A DNA stretch of 49,430 nt from Methanomicrobiaceae archaeon (GTDB lineage Archaea > Halobacteriota > Methanomicrobia > Methanomicrobiales > Methanomicrobiaceae): NCBI GenBank assembly GCA_016928355.1, contig JAFGKW010000040.1, positions 1-49,430 of the forward strand. Direction: 5' to 3'. Below the pieces are notes generated by a model, which did not search any database, was not told where the DNA came from, and saw only the letters and a list, made by a program, of their open reading frames with translations. Shown piece after piece: positions 7,787-15,177 of this stretch (positions are counted from its first letter, which is position 1; every line of letters begins with the position of its first letter). Made by a program: the position numbers and the translations under genes.

Positions 7787-8654
7787 CCGTTTCAACAGAC
7801 CGGTAACAAATCTCAGAATAAGCCTTACTCCCAGGTGTAACCTCAAATGTGCATACTGCCACAGGGAGGGAGAAAAAAATCCTGGAAAAGAGATATCATT
7901 TGAAGAACTAAGGGAGATATTCAGGGTTGCAGAGCTCTTCAATATGAACAGCGTGAAGCTTACCGGGGGAGAACCGCTCCTGAGAAAAGATCTCTGCGAT
8001 ATCATATCTGCAATTCCGGACAGTATGCAGTCCTCGCTTACAACCAACGGAACACTTCTCGCTGATTGTGCACATGACTTAAAGGAAGCGGGACTATCGA
8101 GGGTCAATATCAGCATTGACAGTCTTAAACCGGACAGGTACAGGGAGATCAGCGGAATGGACTACCTCGACAGGGTTCTTGACGGGATAGACTCCGCACT
8201 TCATGAAGGCCTCACCCCCGTTAAACTTAATGTAGTAATGCTTGCAGGCGTGAACGACGATGAGGTTGAAGACTTCATAGAATTTGCTAAATCAAGAAAA
8301 GATCTGATACTGCAATTCATAGAACTCATGGATTTCAGCAAAGATGACTGCGGCGGATTTGACATAAACCGGCTTGAAGAAGATCTTAAAAGCAGATCGA
8401 AGACAATCATAACACGGAGGATGCATCATCGTAAAAAATACTGCCTTGATGGAGCAGAGATAGAGATTGTAAGACCGATGCACAACAATGAATTCTGTGC
8501 ACACTGCAACCGCCTTAGAATAACATCTGACGGTCTGCTCAAGCCGTGCCTGCTCAGAAACGACAATCACATTGATATCAGAGGGAAGACAGGAGAAGAA
8601 CTCGAAAACCTCTTTAAAAAGGCAGTCGATTCGAGGGAACCGTTTTTTAAATAA
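7770..8654 (+). CDS. moaA: GTP 3',8-cyclase MoaA (radical SAM)
   Basis: MoaA starts molybdopterin synthesis by converting GTP to 3',8-cyclo-7,8-dihydro-GTP; methanogens need the cofactor for formylmethanofuran and formate dehydrogenases. The 294-residue protein has the N-terminal radical SAM motif CNLKCAYC (C23, C27, C30) and the C-terminal second-cluster motif CAHC followed by a third Cys in KPCL (about residues 243, 246, 260), which distinguishes MoaA from other radical SAM enzymes. The ATG at 7770, preceded by gagg, is chosen over a TTG at 7746. The usual C-terminal GG dipeptide is not visible; the protein ends SREPFFK. Confidence 0.9.
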   Translation: MQHLIDRFNRPVTNLRISLTPRCNLKCAYCHREGEKNPGKEISFEELREIFRVAELFNMNSVKLTGGEPLLRKDLCDIISAIPDSMQSSLTTNGTLLADCAHDLKEAGLSRVNISIDSLKPDRYREISGMDYLDRVLDGIDSALHEGLTPVKLNVVMLAGVNDDEVEDFIEFAKSRKDLILQFIELMDFSKDDCGGFDINRLEEDLKSRSKTIITRRMHHRKKYCLDGAEIEIVRPMHNNEFCAHCNRLRITSDGLLKPCLLRNDNHIDIRGKTGEELENLFKKAVDSREPFFK

Positions 8655-8702
8655 TATGCTCTTTTGCAAAAATATTTTTGATCGCCAGTTAAACTGGTAA
8701 AC

Positions 8703-9212
8703 ATGCTTATCGAAAAAAATGAATATCATCATGTTCTGGAAACTCTTTACAGCAAATCACTGGTTCTTGAATCCGTGGGTGATTTCAACCAGGTATTATA
8801 CTTCTATTTCATGGACGCAATAGCCCATATCGATTTTTCCACATGTATTCTGGCATATAACTACCACAATGTGAGAAATAAGATGAATATGGAATACATG
8901 AGATGGAGAATTGATGAAGAGAAGAAAGGCGACAGGGTTTATTTCCCTGAATTCATAAACTGGATCAAGGAGAATCATCCGGAAAAATTCGGATCCCTCC
9001 CCTCACTATGGAGAGATATTTATGACAATTCCAAACCTGCAGGATACAGGAGTTTCAGGATCTCCATCAATCCTGACAGCAACCAGCCGACTGCCGTAAA
9101 TCAGCTTCTCACCTGGATTGAAGAGTTTTTTTCGCCGGACTTCATTAAAAGTATGTACACGGATGCCTCACTTGACAAACTCTTCAATGAATTTATGGCG
9201 ACAAAAAGATGA
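8703..9212 (+). CDS. Conserved-looking hypothetical protein
   Basis: This 169-residue soluble protein was not recognised. It is rich in aromatic residues and acidic helices (YFYFMDAIAHIDF, MEYMRWRIDEEKKG) with no signal peptide, membrane segment, Cys motif or nucleotide-binding loop. Its stop overlaps the start of the downstream M20 peptidase by 4 bp (ATGA), so the two are translationally coupled and may act together. The start ATG follows moaA by 48 bp. Confidence 0.75.
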   Translation: MLIEKNEYHHVLETLYSKSLVLESVGDFNQVLYFYFMDAIAHIDFSTCILAYNYHNVRNKMNMEYMRWRIDEEKKGDRVYFPEFINWIKENHPEKFGSLPSLWRDIYDNSKPAGYRSFRISINPDSNQPTAVNQLLTWIEEFFSPDFIKSMYTDASLDKLFNEFMATKR

Positions 9213-10396
9213 ATGAAAGACCCGATGTTGTAGAGATCTGTTCCGATCTAATCAGGATCAACAGTGAAAACCCGCCCGGAAAGACATCAGATGTAATAGA
9301 TTATATTCAAAATATTTTTGATAAATTCAACATCCCTTACAAAAGAACAAATCTTGAGGGGGGAAAGTGCAACATTTTTACAGGTTTTGGCAACCTTCCG
9401 CTTCTTCTTCTCGGACATGTCGATGTCGTCCCTGCAATCGCTGAAGGATGGCAGTATGATCCATTCTCAGGCAAAATTTCTGAAGGTTATATATTTGGGA
9501 GGGGTGCTGCAGATATGAAAGGAGGTTGTGCCGCAATACTGACTGCCTTTATTGAAGAAATGATTGAAAATCCGGATATTTCTGCAAATCTATGTTTTGT
9601 CTGCGATGAAGAAACCGGCGGTCCGGCAGGAATCAGGCACCTTATTGAAGAAGGATTCATGCAGCCCTGCGACTGTATTATTGCAGAATGTACTCCTGTC
9701 AGTCATCCTTCCATAGGACAGAAAGGGATAATGAGGCTTAAAATTGAATTCAGCGGAGAACCCGGTCACGGCTCCCTTTACCCCGAAATAGGAATCAGCT
9801 CAATCGAAAAGGCCCTTGACTTCATCAGCCATGTAAAAGAGATAAACAAGAGAACCTATTCATATACAACCGAATTTGATCTGATCATCAATGAATCAGA
9901 AAAGGTTATAGAGAAGATAATGGACTTCAGGAAAGTGGGAAATGTCCTGAAAAAAGTAACCTACAACCCGGGAATCATCAGGGGAGGAGAGAAGGTCAAT
10001 ATAATCGCCCAGAAATGCTGTCTCGAACTTGAAATGAGAATCCCCTGGGGCTGTAATCCGGATGATATTCTTGAAGAGCTTCGTTCTGTTGCCAGTAATG
10101 ATAAAATAAGTGTAAAGGAATTTTTTGAACCGACCTATACAGACCGAAATTCGAGGATCGTCGATACGGCGCTGGAAAATATCCGGCAGGTATACGGGGT
10201 CATCCCTACCCCATTCTTACAGTGGGCCGCCACTGATGCAAGATTTTTAAGAAAAAAAGGATTTAATGTAATTGAATACGGCCCAGGTGAGATCGAGACT
10301 CTTCACGGGGTTGATGAAAGAGTCTCTGTAAATGATTTAAAAAAATCAGTTGAAGTATACAGGGGAATTATAAGATCTTATTCAATGAATCAATAA
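9209..10396 (+). CDS. M20-family metallopeptidase (ArgE/DapE type)
   Basis: The 395-residue protein belongs to the M20 zinc amidohydrolases that include acetylornithine deacetylase and succinyl-diaminopimelate desuccinylase. Visible metal and catalytic motifs are LLGHVDVVPA (His ligand and catalytic Asp), GRGAADMKGG (bridging Asp), CDEETGG (catalytic and ligand Glu) and AECTP; a dimerisation domain with EPGHGS follows, and the C-terminal ligand His is in ETLHGVDER. Substrate cannot be told from sequence. Methanogens usually make diaminopimelate through the DapL aminotransferase, so DapE activity is not assured; arginine synthesis or peptide hydrolysis are alternatives. It is coupled to the unknown gene upstream. 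Confidence 0.85.
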   Translation: MNERPDVVEICSDLIRINSENPPGKTSDVIDYIQNIFDKFNIPYKRTNLEGGKCNIFTGFGNLPLLLLGHVDVVPAIAEGWQYDPFSGKISEGYIFGRGAADMKGGCAAILTAFIEEMIENPDISANLCFVCDEETGGPAGIRHLIEEGFMQPCDCIIAECTPVSHPSIGQKGIMRLKIEFSGEPGHGSLYPEIGISSIEKALDFISHVKEINKRTYSYTTEFDLIINESEKVIEKIMDFRKVGNVLKKVTYNPGIIRGGEKVNIIAQKCCLELEMRIPWGCNPDDILEELRSVASNDKISVKEFFEPTYTDRNSRIVDTALENIRQVYGVIPTPFLQWAATDARFLRKKGFNVIEYGPGEIETLHGVDERVSVNDLKKSVEVYRGIIRSYSMNQ

Positions 10397-10518
10397 TTGA
10401 ATCTCCTTTGCAACTGAATATCTAAAAAATAATTAATCTAACCTCTATAATTTTTTTACAGTTCACTTCATCTTTTTAATTATATTTCTATCAATTGCCC
10501 CATGCGATAATTATATGT

Positions 10519-10565
10519 GTTAACAGCGTTAACTAAGTATCATGGTAGCTGTTAACGCCGTGAAC
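10519..10565. promoter_or_regulatory. Paired palindromic operator over the start of an HTH gene
   Basis: GTTAACAGCGTTAAC (10519-10533) and GTTAACGCCGTGAAC (10551-10565) form a 15-bp inverted repeat with two mismatches, separated by 17 bp. Each arm is itself a near-palindrome (GTTAAC-N3-GTTAAC; GTTAAC-N3-GTGAAC). The ATG of the following winged-helix regulator (10542) lies between the arms. This arrangement suggests autoregulation by a dimer bound at each arm. Confidence 0.55.
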
Positions 10566-10811
10566 AGATCCGGTTTGCCACCATCTGCAAGAACACTGAT
10601 GAGACTGCTTGATGATGGAAGACCGAGAACGTTTAAAGACATGACAAACGAAGCAGAGATTGCCCCCCGCACAATTCGCTATGCACTGAAGCGATTAAAA
10701 GAGAAGGGCCTAATCATTGAGAAGTTCAATTTCCGGGACGCCAGACAGGTTCTTTACCAAAAGAAGGAAGCCGCCGGATTGAAAGATTCTCCGGATGTGG
10801 CTGCGGTATGA
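10542..10811 (+). CDS. Winged-helix transcriptional regulator
   Basis: This 89-residue protein is one winged helix-turn-helix domain: helices at about 17-27 (ARTLMRLLDDG), the HTH at about 32-60 (TFKDMTNEAEIAPRTIRYALKRLKEKGLI) and the wing EKFNFRDARQVLYQK. It resembles MarR/ArsR-type archaeal regulators without a ligand domain, so ligand sensing, if any, is by a partner. Its stop overlaps the start of the next HTH gene (ATGA), and its own start sits between two palindromic arms, so self-control is likely. Target genes unknown. Confidence 0.8.
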   Translation: MVAVNAVNRSGLPPSARTLMRLLDDGRPRTFKDMTNEAEIAPRTIRYALKRLKEKGLIIEKFNFRDARQVLYQKKEAAGLKDSPDVAAV

Positions 10812-11161
10812 ACATTCCCGTATGCGACATAATGACATGTGATGAAATTGTCAGAAATTACCTTCCGCAGCTTCGTGCAGAGCTTGTCTGCCGACTGGTA
10901 GAAGATAAAGGGATCCCGCAGGCAAAGGTGGCAAAATGGATGGGATTATCCAGGGCTGCAGTATCCCAGTACATGAGCAGAAAACGGGGATCAGGGCTAA
11001 TATATATAACAACAGATCTGGATGATATAATTGAATCCTGGGCAGACGGGGTTATTACAGGAGAAGGATCGGTAACAATTTGTGATATCTGCCGCTGCAT
11101 CCAGGAATTAAATAGAAGAAAAACAGCTGTAAAAAACGAATCATTTTATAATGCAGGATGA
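10808..11161 (+). CDS. XRE/sigma-like HTH regulator with C-terminal Cys cluster
   Basis: This 117-residue protein begins with a helical segment (YLPQLRAELVCRLVEDKGI), then an HTH (QAKVAKWMGLSRAAVSQYMS, about residues 39-58) like that in the archaeal predicted regulators grouped in COG2522, whose larger members carry a ThiN domain. A short C-terminal region follows with ICDICRCIQ; this CxxCxC cluster could bind a metal or an iron-sulfur cluster or act as a redox switch. It is translationally coupled (4-bp overlap) to the winged-helix gene upstream, so the pair may form one regulatory system. Confidence 0.8.
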   Translation: MNIPVCDIMTCDEIVRNYLPQLRAELVCRLVEDKGIPQAKVAKWMGLSRAAVSQYMSRKRGSGLIYITTDLDDIIESWADGVITGEGSVTICDICRCIQELNRRKTAVKNESFYNAG

Positions 11162-11307
11162 ATTGAGGATCCTGTTTAATCGAAAAATCGAATAAAACAA
11201 ATAATTTATCAATCAATCCCATCATTTTTTCATGAAGTATGCGATAGTTACTGAAAAAAAACTAAATTTTTTTCCAAATCTCTGTCAAAACATCTGGCAG
11301 AATTGAT

Positions 11308-11367
11308 AGTTTTATAGATTCTGAATTAAAAATTCTTTAATTATTCTGAACAATGGAGTAACAAATA
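11308..11367 (+). promoter_or_regulatory. Promoter of the Nbp35/Mrp gene
   Basis: An archaeal TATA-like element (agttttataga, about 11306-11317) lies roughly 50 bp before the start codon, and a ggag ribosome-binding sequence precedes the ATG at 11368. The rest of the 206-bp gap after the HTH pair is AT-rich with no other structure that I can support. Confidence 0.5.
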
Positions 11368-12264
11368 ATGGCAGAAAAAAAAGAACAATCAGCATGCGAC
11401 GGCCAGTGTTCATCATGTCCGTCAGCGACAACCTGCAATGATCCACAGAAGACAGCCTCAGGTCTGCAGTCAAAAGTGCAGATGAATGTTAAGAACGTAA
11501 TTCTGGTTCTCAGTGGCAAAGGCGGTGTTGGAAAGAGCACAGTTGCAACAAATCTTGCTATGGCACTCTCAAATAAAGGATTCAATACAGGCCTTGCAGA
11601 CATGGACATTCATGGCCCGAATATACCAAAAATGCTCGGGATCGAGGACCAGAAACTTGGATCCTACGACGGTAAGACCATCGAGCCGGTAAAGATATCC
11701 GGCAAACTGGGTGTCGTCTCAATGGCCTTCCTGCTTCCCGACACCTCAAGCCCCGTCATCTGGAGAGGCGCAATGAAAAATACTGCAATAAAGCAGTTCC
11801 TTGAAGAGGTTAACTGGGGAGAACTTGACTTTCTGGTTGTCGACCTCCCGCCCGGCACAGGCGATGAGGCATTGTCGGTAGCTCAGCTCGCACCAAATAT
11901 TGCAGGTGCGGTCATTGTAACAACACCACAGGACGTCGCAATTCTTGATTCCTCCAAATCAGTAAAATTCATTGAAAAACTTGGATTAAAGGTCCTTGGC
12001 ATTGTCGAGAACATGAGTGGACTCGTGTGCCCAAAATGTGGAGAAGTTATCGATCTATTCGGAAGAGGCGGAGGAGAAAAGGCTGCAAAAGAGCTTGGAG
12101 TACCATACCTCGGCAGAATTCCCATCGACCAGGAAATGAGAATAGCCGGTGACGAGGGGAGACCCTTTATTCTTAAAAGAGACGGCGGAAGTGACCAGAA
12201 TAAGATTACATGGGAACATGTTGACGAAGTTATGGAAAATATCCTGAAACAGATAGATCACTAA
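11368..12264 (+). CDS. Nbp35/Mrp-family iron-sulfur carrier ATPase
   Basis: Proteins of this P-loop family bind and deliver [4Fe-4S] clusters to apoproteins in the cytoplasm. The 298-residue protein has an N-terminal four-Cys motif (CDGQCSSCPSATTC, about residues 11-24) as in Nbp35, a deviant Walker A GKGGVGKST at about 50, the DMDIHGPN segment, the Walker B region VVDLPPGTGDEAL and the C-terminal cluster-bridging CPKC (near residue 215). All functional residues are present. Methanogens rely on many Fe-S enzymes and this protein is the main candidate carrier here. It is followed by a T9 run and looks monocistronic. Confidence 0.92.
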   Translation: MAEKKEQSACDGQCSSCPSATTCNDPQKTASGLQSKVQMNVKNVILVLSGKGGVGKSTVATNLAMALSNKGFNTGLADMDIHGPNIPKMLGIEDQKLGSYDGKTIEPVKISGKLGVVSMAFLLPDTSSPVIWRGAMKNTAIKQFLEEVNWGELDFLVVDLPPGTGDEALSVAQLAPNIAGAVIVTTPQDVAILDSSKSVKFIEKLGLKVLGIVENMSGLVCPKCGEVIDLFGRGGGEKAAKELGVPYLGRIPIDQEMRIAGDEGRPFILKRDGGSDQNKITWEHVDEVMENILKQIDH

Positions 12265-12273
12265 TTTTTTTTT
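12265..12273 (+). terminator. U-rich terminator after the Nbp35/Mrp gene
   Basis: A run of nine T directly follows the stop codon. Oligo-U runs at the 3' end are the usual intrinsic termination signal of archaeal RNA polymerase, and no hairpin is required. Confidence 0.6.
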
Positions 12274-12360
12274 CTAACCTGCTGATAATATTCTCGAAAT
12301 TCAGGAACTAAAGCTTTTTACTAACAAATTACGATAAAAAGTGTTATTGGTTCTGGTAGA

Positions 12361-12424
12361 GCATAAGCCCCTCCGGGGCAGCCCTGTGCTAAATTCGCTA
12401 CGCGAATTTGCGCAATTATGATAA
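12361..12424. repeat. Dispersed hairpin repeat, copy 2
   Basis: The block gcataagcccc-tcc-ggggc..., followed by AAATTCG-CTACG-CGAATTT and tgcgcaattatgataa, contains two stem-loops. It is nearly identical to 28609-28673; the last 33 bases match exactly. It lies in the 341-bp gap between the Nbp35/Mrp gene and npdG, which has no supported gene. Confidence 0.8.
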
Positions 12425-12468
12425 ACAGGCTTTACGATGAAGGAGTAATAATCGTTGCAGAAAATAAA

Positions 12469-12489
12469 GGAGCCGGAGGGATGCCTGCC
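12469..12489. repeat. 21-bp motif shared with 43184-43204
   Basis: Starting ggagccggagggatgcctgc, this sequence differs at only one base from 43184-43204 and in both places lies 30-50 bp beyond a copy of the dispersed hairpin repeat. Its gcctgcc also pairs with ggcaggc at 12521-12527. Confidence 0.65.
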
Positions 12490-12510
12490 AATTCCAAAAG
12501 TGACCTGTCA

Positions 12511-12605
12511 CTATAAATAAGGCAGGCCCGGGCTTCGCTATTCTCTCAAATCAAATATGATAAATCTTATCATATTGTCAAATACAACCATATTCAGGAA
12601 TTATC
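12511..12605 (+). promoter_or_regulatory. npdG promoter with a 10-bp-arm palindrome
   Basis: A TATA-like tataaataa lies at 12512-12520. Downstream, 12554-12576 is a perfect inverted repeat, AATATGATAA-atc-TTATCATATT. If transcription starts near 12540 the palindrome lies in the early transcribed region, 30 bp before the npdG start, where a bound repressor could block transcription. It may alternatively form an RNA hairpin, though its A/T-rich stem is weak. Confidence 0.45.
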
Positions 12606-13256
12606 ATGAAGATAGGCATTATCGGAGGTACGGGTGATATAGGGGAAGGACTGGCCCACAGGCTTTCACACAACCACGAGATCTATATCGGCTCTCGTGA
12701 TAAAGACAAGGCATGTGAAACCAGCGAATGTATGATTAAGGCCCTTTCAGAGAGAGGAATATCAGCCCGGTGCTCAGGAGTTACAAATCAGGAGGCAGTT
12801 GATCTTGGTGATATTGTCGTCCTTTCGATAAATTATAAACACCTCGAATCAACAATCAGTTCTCTATCAGGATTTGAGGATAAAATTATCATTACACCGG
12901 TAAACCCGATCGGAAAATCAGATCATTTCTTCTATGATCCGCCTGTTGAAGGATCGGCAGCCCTTGCCATTAAAAGGATGCTGCCTGAAAGTGCGAAAAT
13001 AGTTGCCGCATTCAATAATATCTCAGCACAAAAATGGAAGAACCTTGATGAGAGACTGGATTATTCTGTTGCTGTCTGCGGTGACGACCCCTCTGCAAAA
13101 AAGATTGTTATAGACCTTGTGCAGGAGGTTTCGGAACTAAGGGCCTACGATGCCGGACCTCTTGATGTATCTCCAATAATTGAGAGTATCACACCCCTGA
13201 TTCTAAATATTGCCAAATTTAACAATATGAAAGATGTAGGCATCAAATTCTACTGA
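12606..13256 (+). CDS. npdG: F420H2:NADP oxidoreductase
   Basis: This cytoplasmic enzyme exchanges hydride between coenzyme F420 and NADP, supplying NADPH for biosynthesis in methanogens. The 216-residue protein has the N-terminal Rossmann motif GIIGGTGDIGEGLA, YIGSRDKDKA for the NADP phosphate, DIVVLSINYKHL, a VNPIGKSDHFF segment and a VAAFNNISAQ region that in the family contributes to the F420 site. The overall match to the Fno/NpdG family is good. A palindromic site precedes it. An oligo-T-rich tract (13263-13280) follows, so it appears monocistronic. Confidence 0.85.
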   Translation: MKIGIIGGTGDIGEGLAHRLSHNHEIYIGSRDKDKACETSECMIKALSERGISARCSGVTNQEAVDLGDIVVLSINYKHLESTISSLSGFEDKIIITPVNPIGKSDHFFYDPPVEGSAALAIKRMLPESAKIVAAFNNISAQKWKNLDERLDYSVAVCGDDPSAKKIVIDLVQEVSELRAYDAGPLDVSPIIESITPLILNIAKFNNMKDVGIKFY

Positions 13257-13262
13257 TATCTC

Positions 13263-13280
13263 TTTTTTTTAATTTTTTTT
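13263..13280 (+). terminator. Double oligo-T terminator after npdG
   Basis: Two runs of eight T (13263-13270 and 13273-13280) separated by aa follow the npdG stop within 25 bp, a typical archaeal U-rich termination signal. Confidence 0.6.
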
Positions 13281-13319
13281 AACTCTATAATTATATTTTG
13301 GATTTGCCCGAATACAATA

Positions 13320-13516
13320 GAATATATAGAAAACATTATAAGCATTAGAAAGAAGATGTTTGTAGGCACTCATAGAAAAGTGGGTGATCACGGCATGTCT
13401 GAAACATGCTTTTTTCAGGAAATTCCTAATTCCTGGAATTTCTATGGTATTATTATCGCAGGTCCATTTCTACAGCAGAGAATCTGTCCTGCAATACCAA
13501 AATCTGGAGGTAAAAT
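13320..13516 (+). promoter_or_regulatory. Structured leader with terminator-like hairpin before the GltB-like gene
   Basis: A TATA-like aatatata at 13321-13328 would start transcription near 13350. The leader then holds, in order: a possible stem CACTC/GGGTG (13367-13371 with 13382-13386); a perfect hairpin GCATGT-ctgaa-ACATGC (13393-13409) followed at once by TTTTTT (13410-13415); and two mutually exclusive hairpins that share bases, CAGGAA/TTCCTG (13416-13435) and GAAATTCC/GGAATTTC (13419-13442). A further GCAGG/CCTGC pair lies at about 13459-13490. The layout resembles an attenuator or riboswitch. An alternative reading is the 55-codon ORF listed next. RBS ggaggt precedes the GltB-like ATG at 13517. 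Confidence 0.5.
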
Positions 13517-13523
13517 ATGGTAA
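13356..13523 (+). CDS. Possible 55-codon upstream ORF
   Basis: An uninterrupted frame starts with ATG at 13356 (preceded by the purine-rich agaaagaag) and ends with TAA at 13521-13523, overlapping the first codons of the GltB-like gene (ATGGTAA). The predicted peptide begins MFVGTHRKVGDHG and ends PKSGGKIW; it resembles no family known to me. Overlap with the downstream start would allow translational coupling, and translation of this ORF would melt the leader hairpins. An open frame of this length can arise by chance, so coding status is uncertain. Confidence 0.25.
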   Translation: MFVGTHRKVGDHGMSETCFFQEIPNSWNFYGIIIAGPFLQQRICPAIPKSGGKIW

Positions 13524-15109
13524 ACCTGAAGACCCCAAATGCAAATGAGGCTGTACACACATCAAACCGTTCAAAGAATGTCGTTCCGATGTCAGGTCTC
13601 TGTTCAAGATGTGTAGACGGATGCAAAGGAAACTGTGACATATGGCTCTCTTCATTCAGAGGACGTGAGGTATTGTACCCCGGCCCCTTCGGAGAAGTAA
13701 CCGCAGGAGCAGACAAGGACTACCCGATCGACTACTCGCACCTGAACATTCACGGATATGCAGTAGGAGCACGTGGACTTCCCGCAGGTGTTAAAGCAGA
13801 CCCCGACACTGCAGTATTTGAGGACGTCGATACACAGACCGAATACGGATGGGACATTAAAGTGCCGATGAAGGTCCCGATCTTCACCGGAGCACTCGGT
13901 TCAACAGATATTGCCCGTACAAACTGGGAACACTTCGCAGTCGGAGCGGCAATTGCAGGTATCACACTTGTATGTGGAGAAAATGTCTGTGGTGTCGACC
14001 CCGAACTCAAGCTCGACAACAAAGGCAAGGTGATTGAATCCCCCGAGATGGACAGAAGGATCGAGACCTATAAGAAATTCCACGAGGGATTCGGAGAAAT
14101 TCTCGTCCAGATGAACGTTGAGGACACAAGGCTCGGAACAGCAGAATACGTATCCAGCAAGCACAACCTCGAAACCCTTGAACTCAAGTGGGGACAGGGA
14201 GCAAAGTGCATCGGCGGAGAGATCAAGGTCCGCTCGCTTTCACGTGCAACAGAACTCAAAGAGCGTGGATACATCGTCCTTCCGGACCCCACACGCCACG
14301 ACATCCAGAAGGCCTTCGAAGACGGAGCGATCAAGGAATTCGAGCGCCACTCACGACTTGGATTTGTTACCAAAGAAGGATTCCTCGAGGAAGTCGACCG
14401 TCTCCGCGACATCGGTTTCAAGCGTGTAACACTCAAGACCGGTGCATATTCAATGAAAGAGCTTGCAATGGCAATCCGCTATTCATCAGAGGCAAAGATC
14501 GACCTGCTAACAATCGACGGAGCACCGGGCGGAACAGGAATGAGCCCCTGGCCTATGATGAACGAATGGGGTATCCCGACATTCTATCTCCAGTCACTTG
14601 CATACGAATTTGCAACAAAACTCGAGAAGAAGGGCTACCGCGTACCTGACCTCGCAATCGCCGGCGGATTCGCAGACGAAGCAAACGCCTTCAAGGCTCT
14701 CTGCATGGGTGCACCTTACTTCAAGGCTGTCTGCATGGGCCGCGGCCTTATGATCCCGGGAATGGTCGGAAAGAACATCGGAAAGTGGCTCGATAAAGGC
14801 GAACTTCCAAAGACTGTATCCAAATACGGTTCAAGGATCGAGGAGATCTTTGTCTCATACGAAGAACTCAAGGAAAAATACGACGGAAGAATCAACGAGA
14901 TCCCGCTCGGCGCTATCGGAATATACACATATGCACAGCGCTTCAGAACCGGAATGCAGCAGATCATGGCAGGAAGCCGCAACTTCAGCCTTGACTCCAT
15001 CTCAAGAAACGATCTCATGTCACTGACTCCGGAAGCCACCGAAGTTTCGGGCATCCCGTATGTAATGGAATCATACAGGGACGAAGCCCTCGACATTCTT
15101 CTTGAATAA
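13517..15109 (+). CDS. Orphan glutamate synthase-like FMN-binding protein
   Basis: The 530-residue protein contains the FMN-binding barrel of the glutamate synthase central domain: the TLKTGAYSMKELAMAI strand, DLLTIDGAPGGTGMSPWPM (cf. the GGTGA motif of GltB) and AIAGGFADEANAFKAL followed by MGAPYFKAVCMGRG. The N terminus has a Cys-rich motif CSRCVDGCKGNC (about residues 28-39) that could bind a cluster or metal; the standard two-ferredoxin domain of archaeal GltB is absent. There is no amidotransferase or GXGXG gene beside it, whereas a complete glutamate synthase set lies at 24-28.5 kb. Codon use is strongly biased to C-ending codons, suggesting high expression. Substrate unknown. Confidence 0.8.
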   Translation: MVNLKTPNANEAVHTSNRSKNVVPMSGLCSRCVDGCKGNCDIWLSSFRGREVLYPGPFGEVTAGADKDYPIDYSHLNIHGYAVGARGLPAGVKADPDTAVFEDVDTQTEYGWDIKVPMKVPIFTGALGSTDIARTNWEHFAVGAAIAGITLVCGENVCGVDPELKLDNKGKVIESPEMDRRIETYKKFHEGFGEILVQMNVEDTRLGTAEYVSSKHNLETLELKWGQGAKCIGGEIKVRSLSRATELKERGYIVLPDPTRHDIQKAFEDGAIKEFERHSRLGFVTKEGFLEEVDRLRDIGFKRVTLKTGAYSMKELAMAIRYSSEAKIDLLTIDGAPGGTGMSPWPMMNEWGIPTFYLQSLAYEFATKLEKKGYRVPDLAIAGGFADEANAFKALCMGAPYFKAVCMGRGLMIPGMVGKNIGKWLDKGELPKTVSKYGSRIEEIFVSYEELKEKYDGRINEIPLGAIGIYTYAQRFRTGMQQIMAGSRNFSLDSISRNDLMSLTPEATEVSGIPYVMESYRDEALDILLE

Positions 15110-15177
15110 TCTAATTTTTCTCAACATTTTTCTTCTTTCAATACAATTTTTTAACAGTAGTTTCAGGCAATTTTATC

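Noticed and set aside
12265-12605. tRNA or other stable RNA in the 341-bp gap
   Set aside because: No cloverleaf, T-loop GTTC box or other RNA signature; the stems belong to the dispersed repeat.
13360-13416. Known riboswitch (for example fluoride or SAM class)
   Set aside because: The conserved core sequences of riboswitch classes that I know were not found; only generic hairpins are visible.
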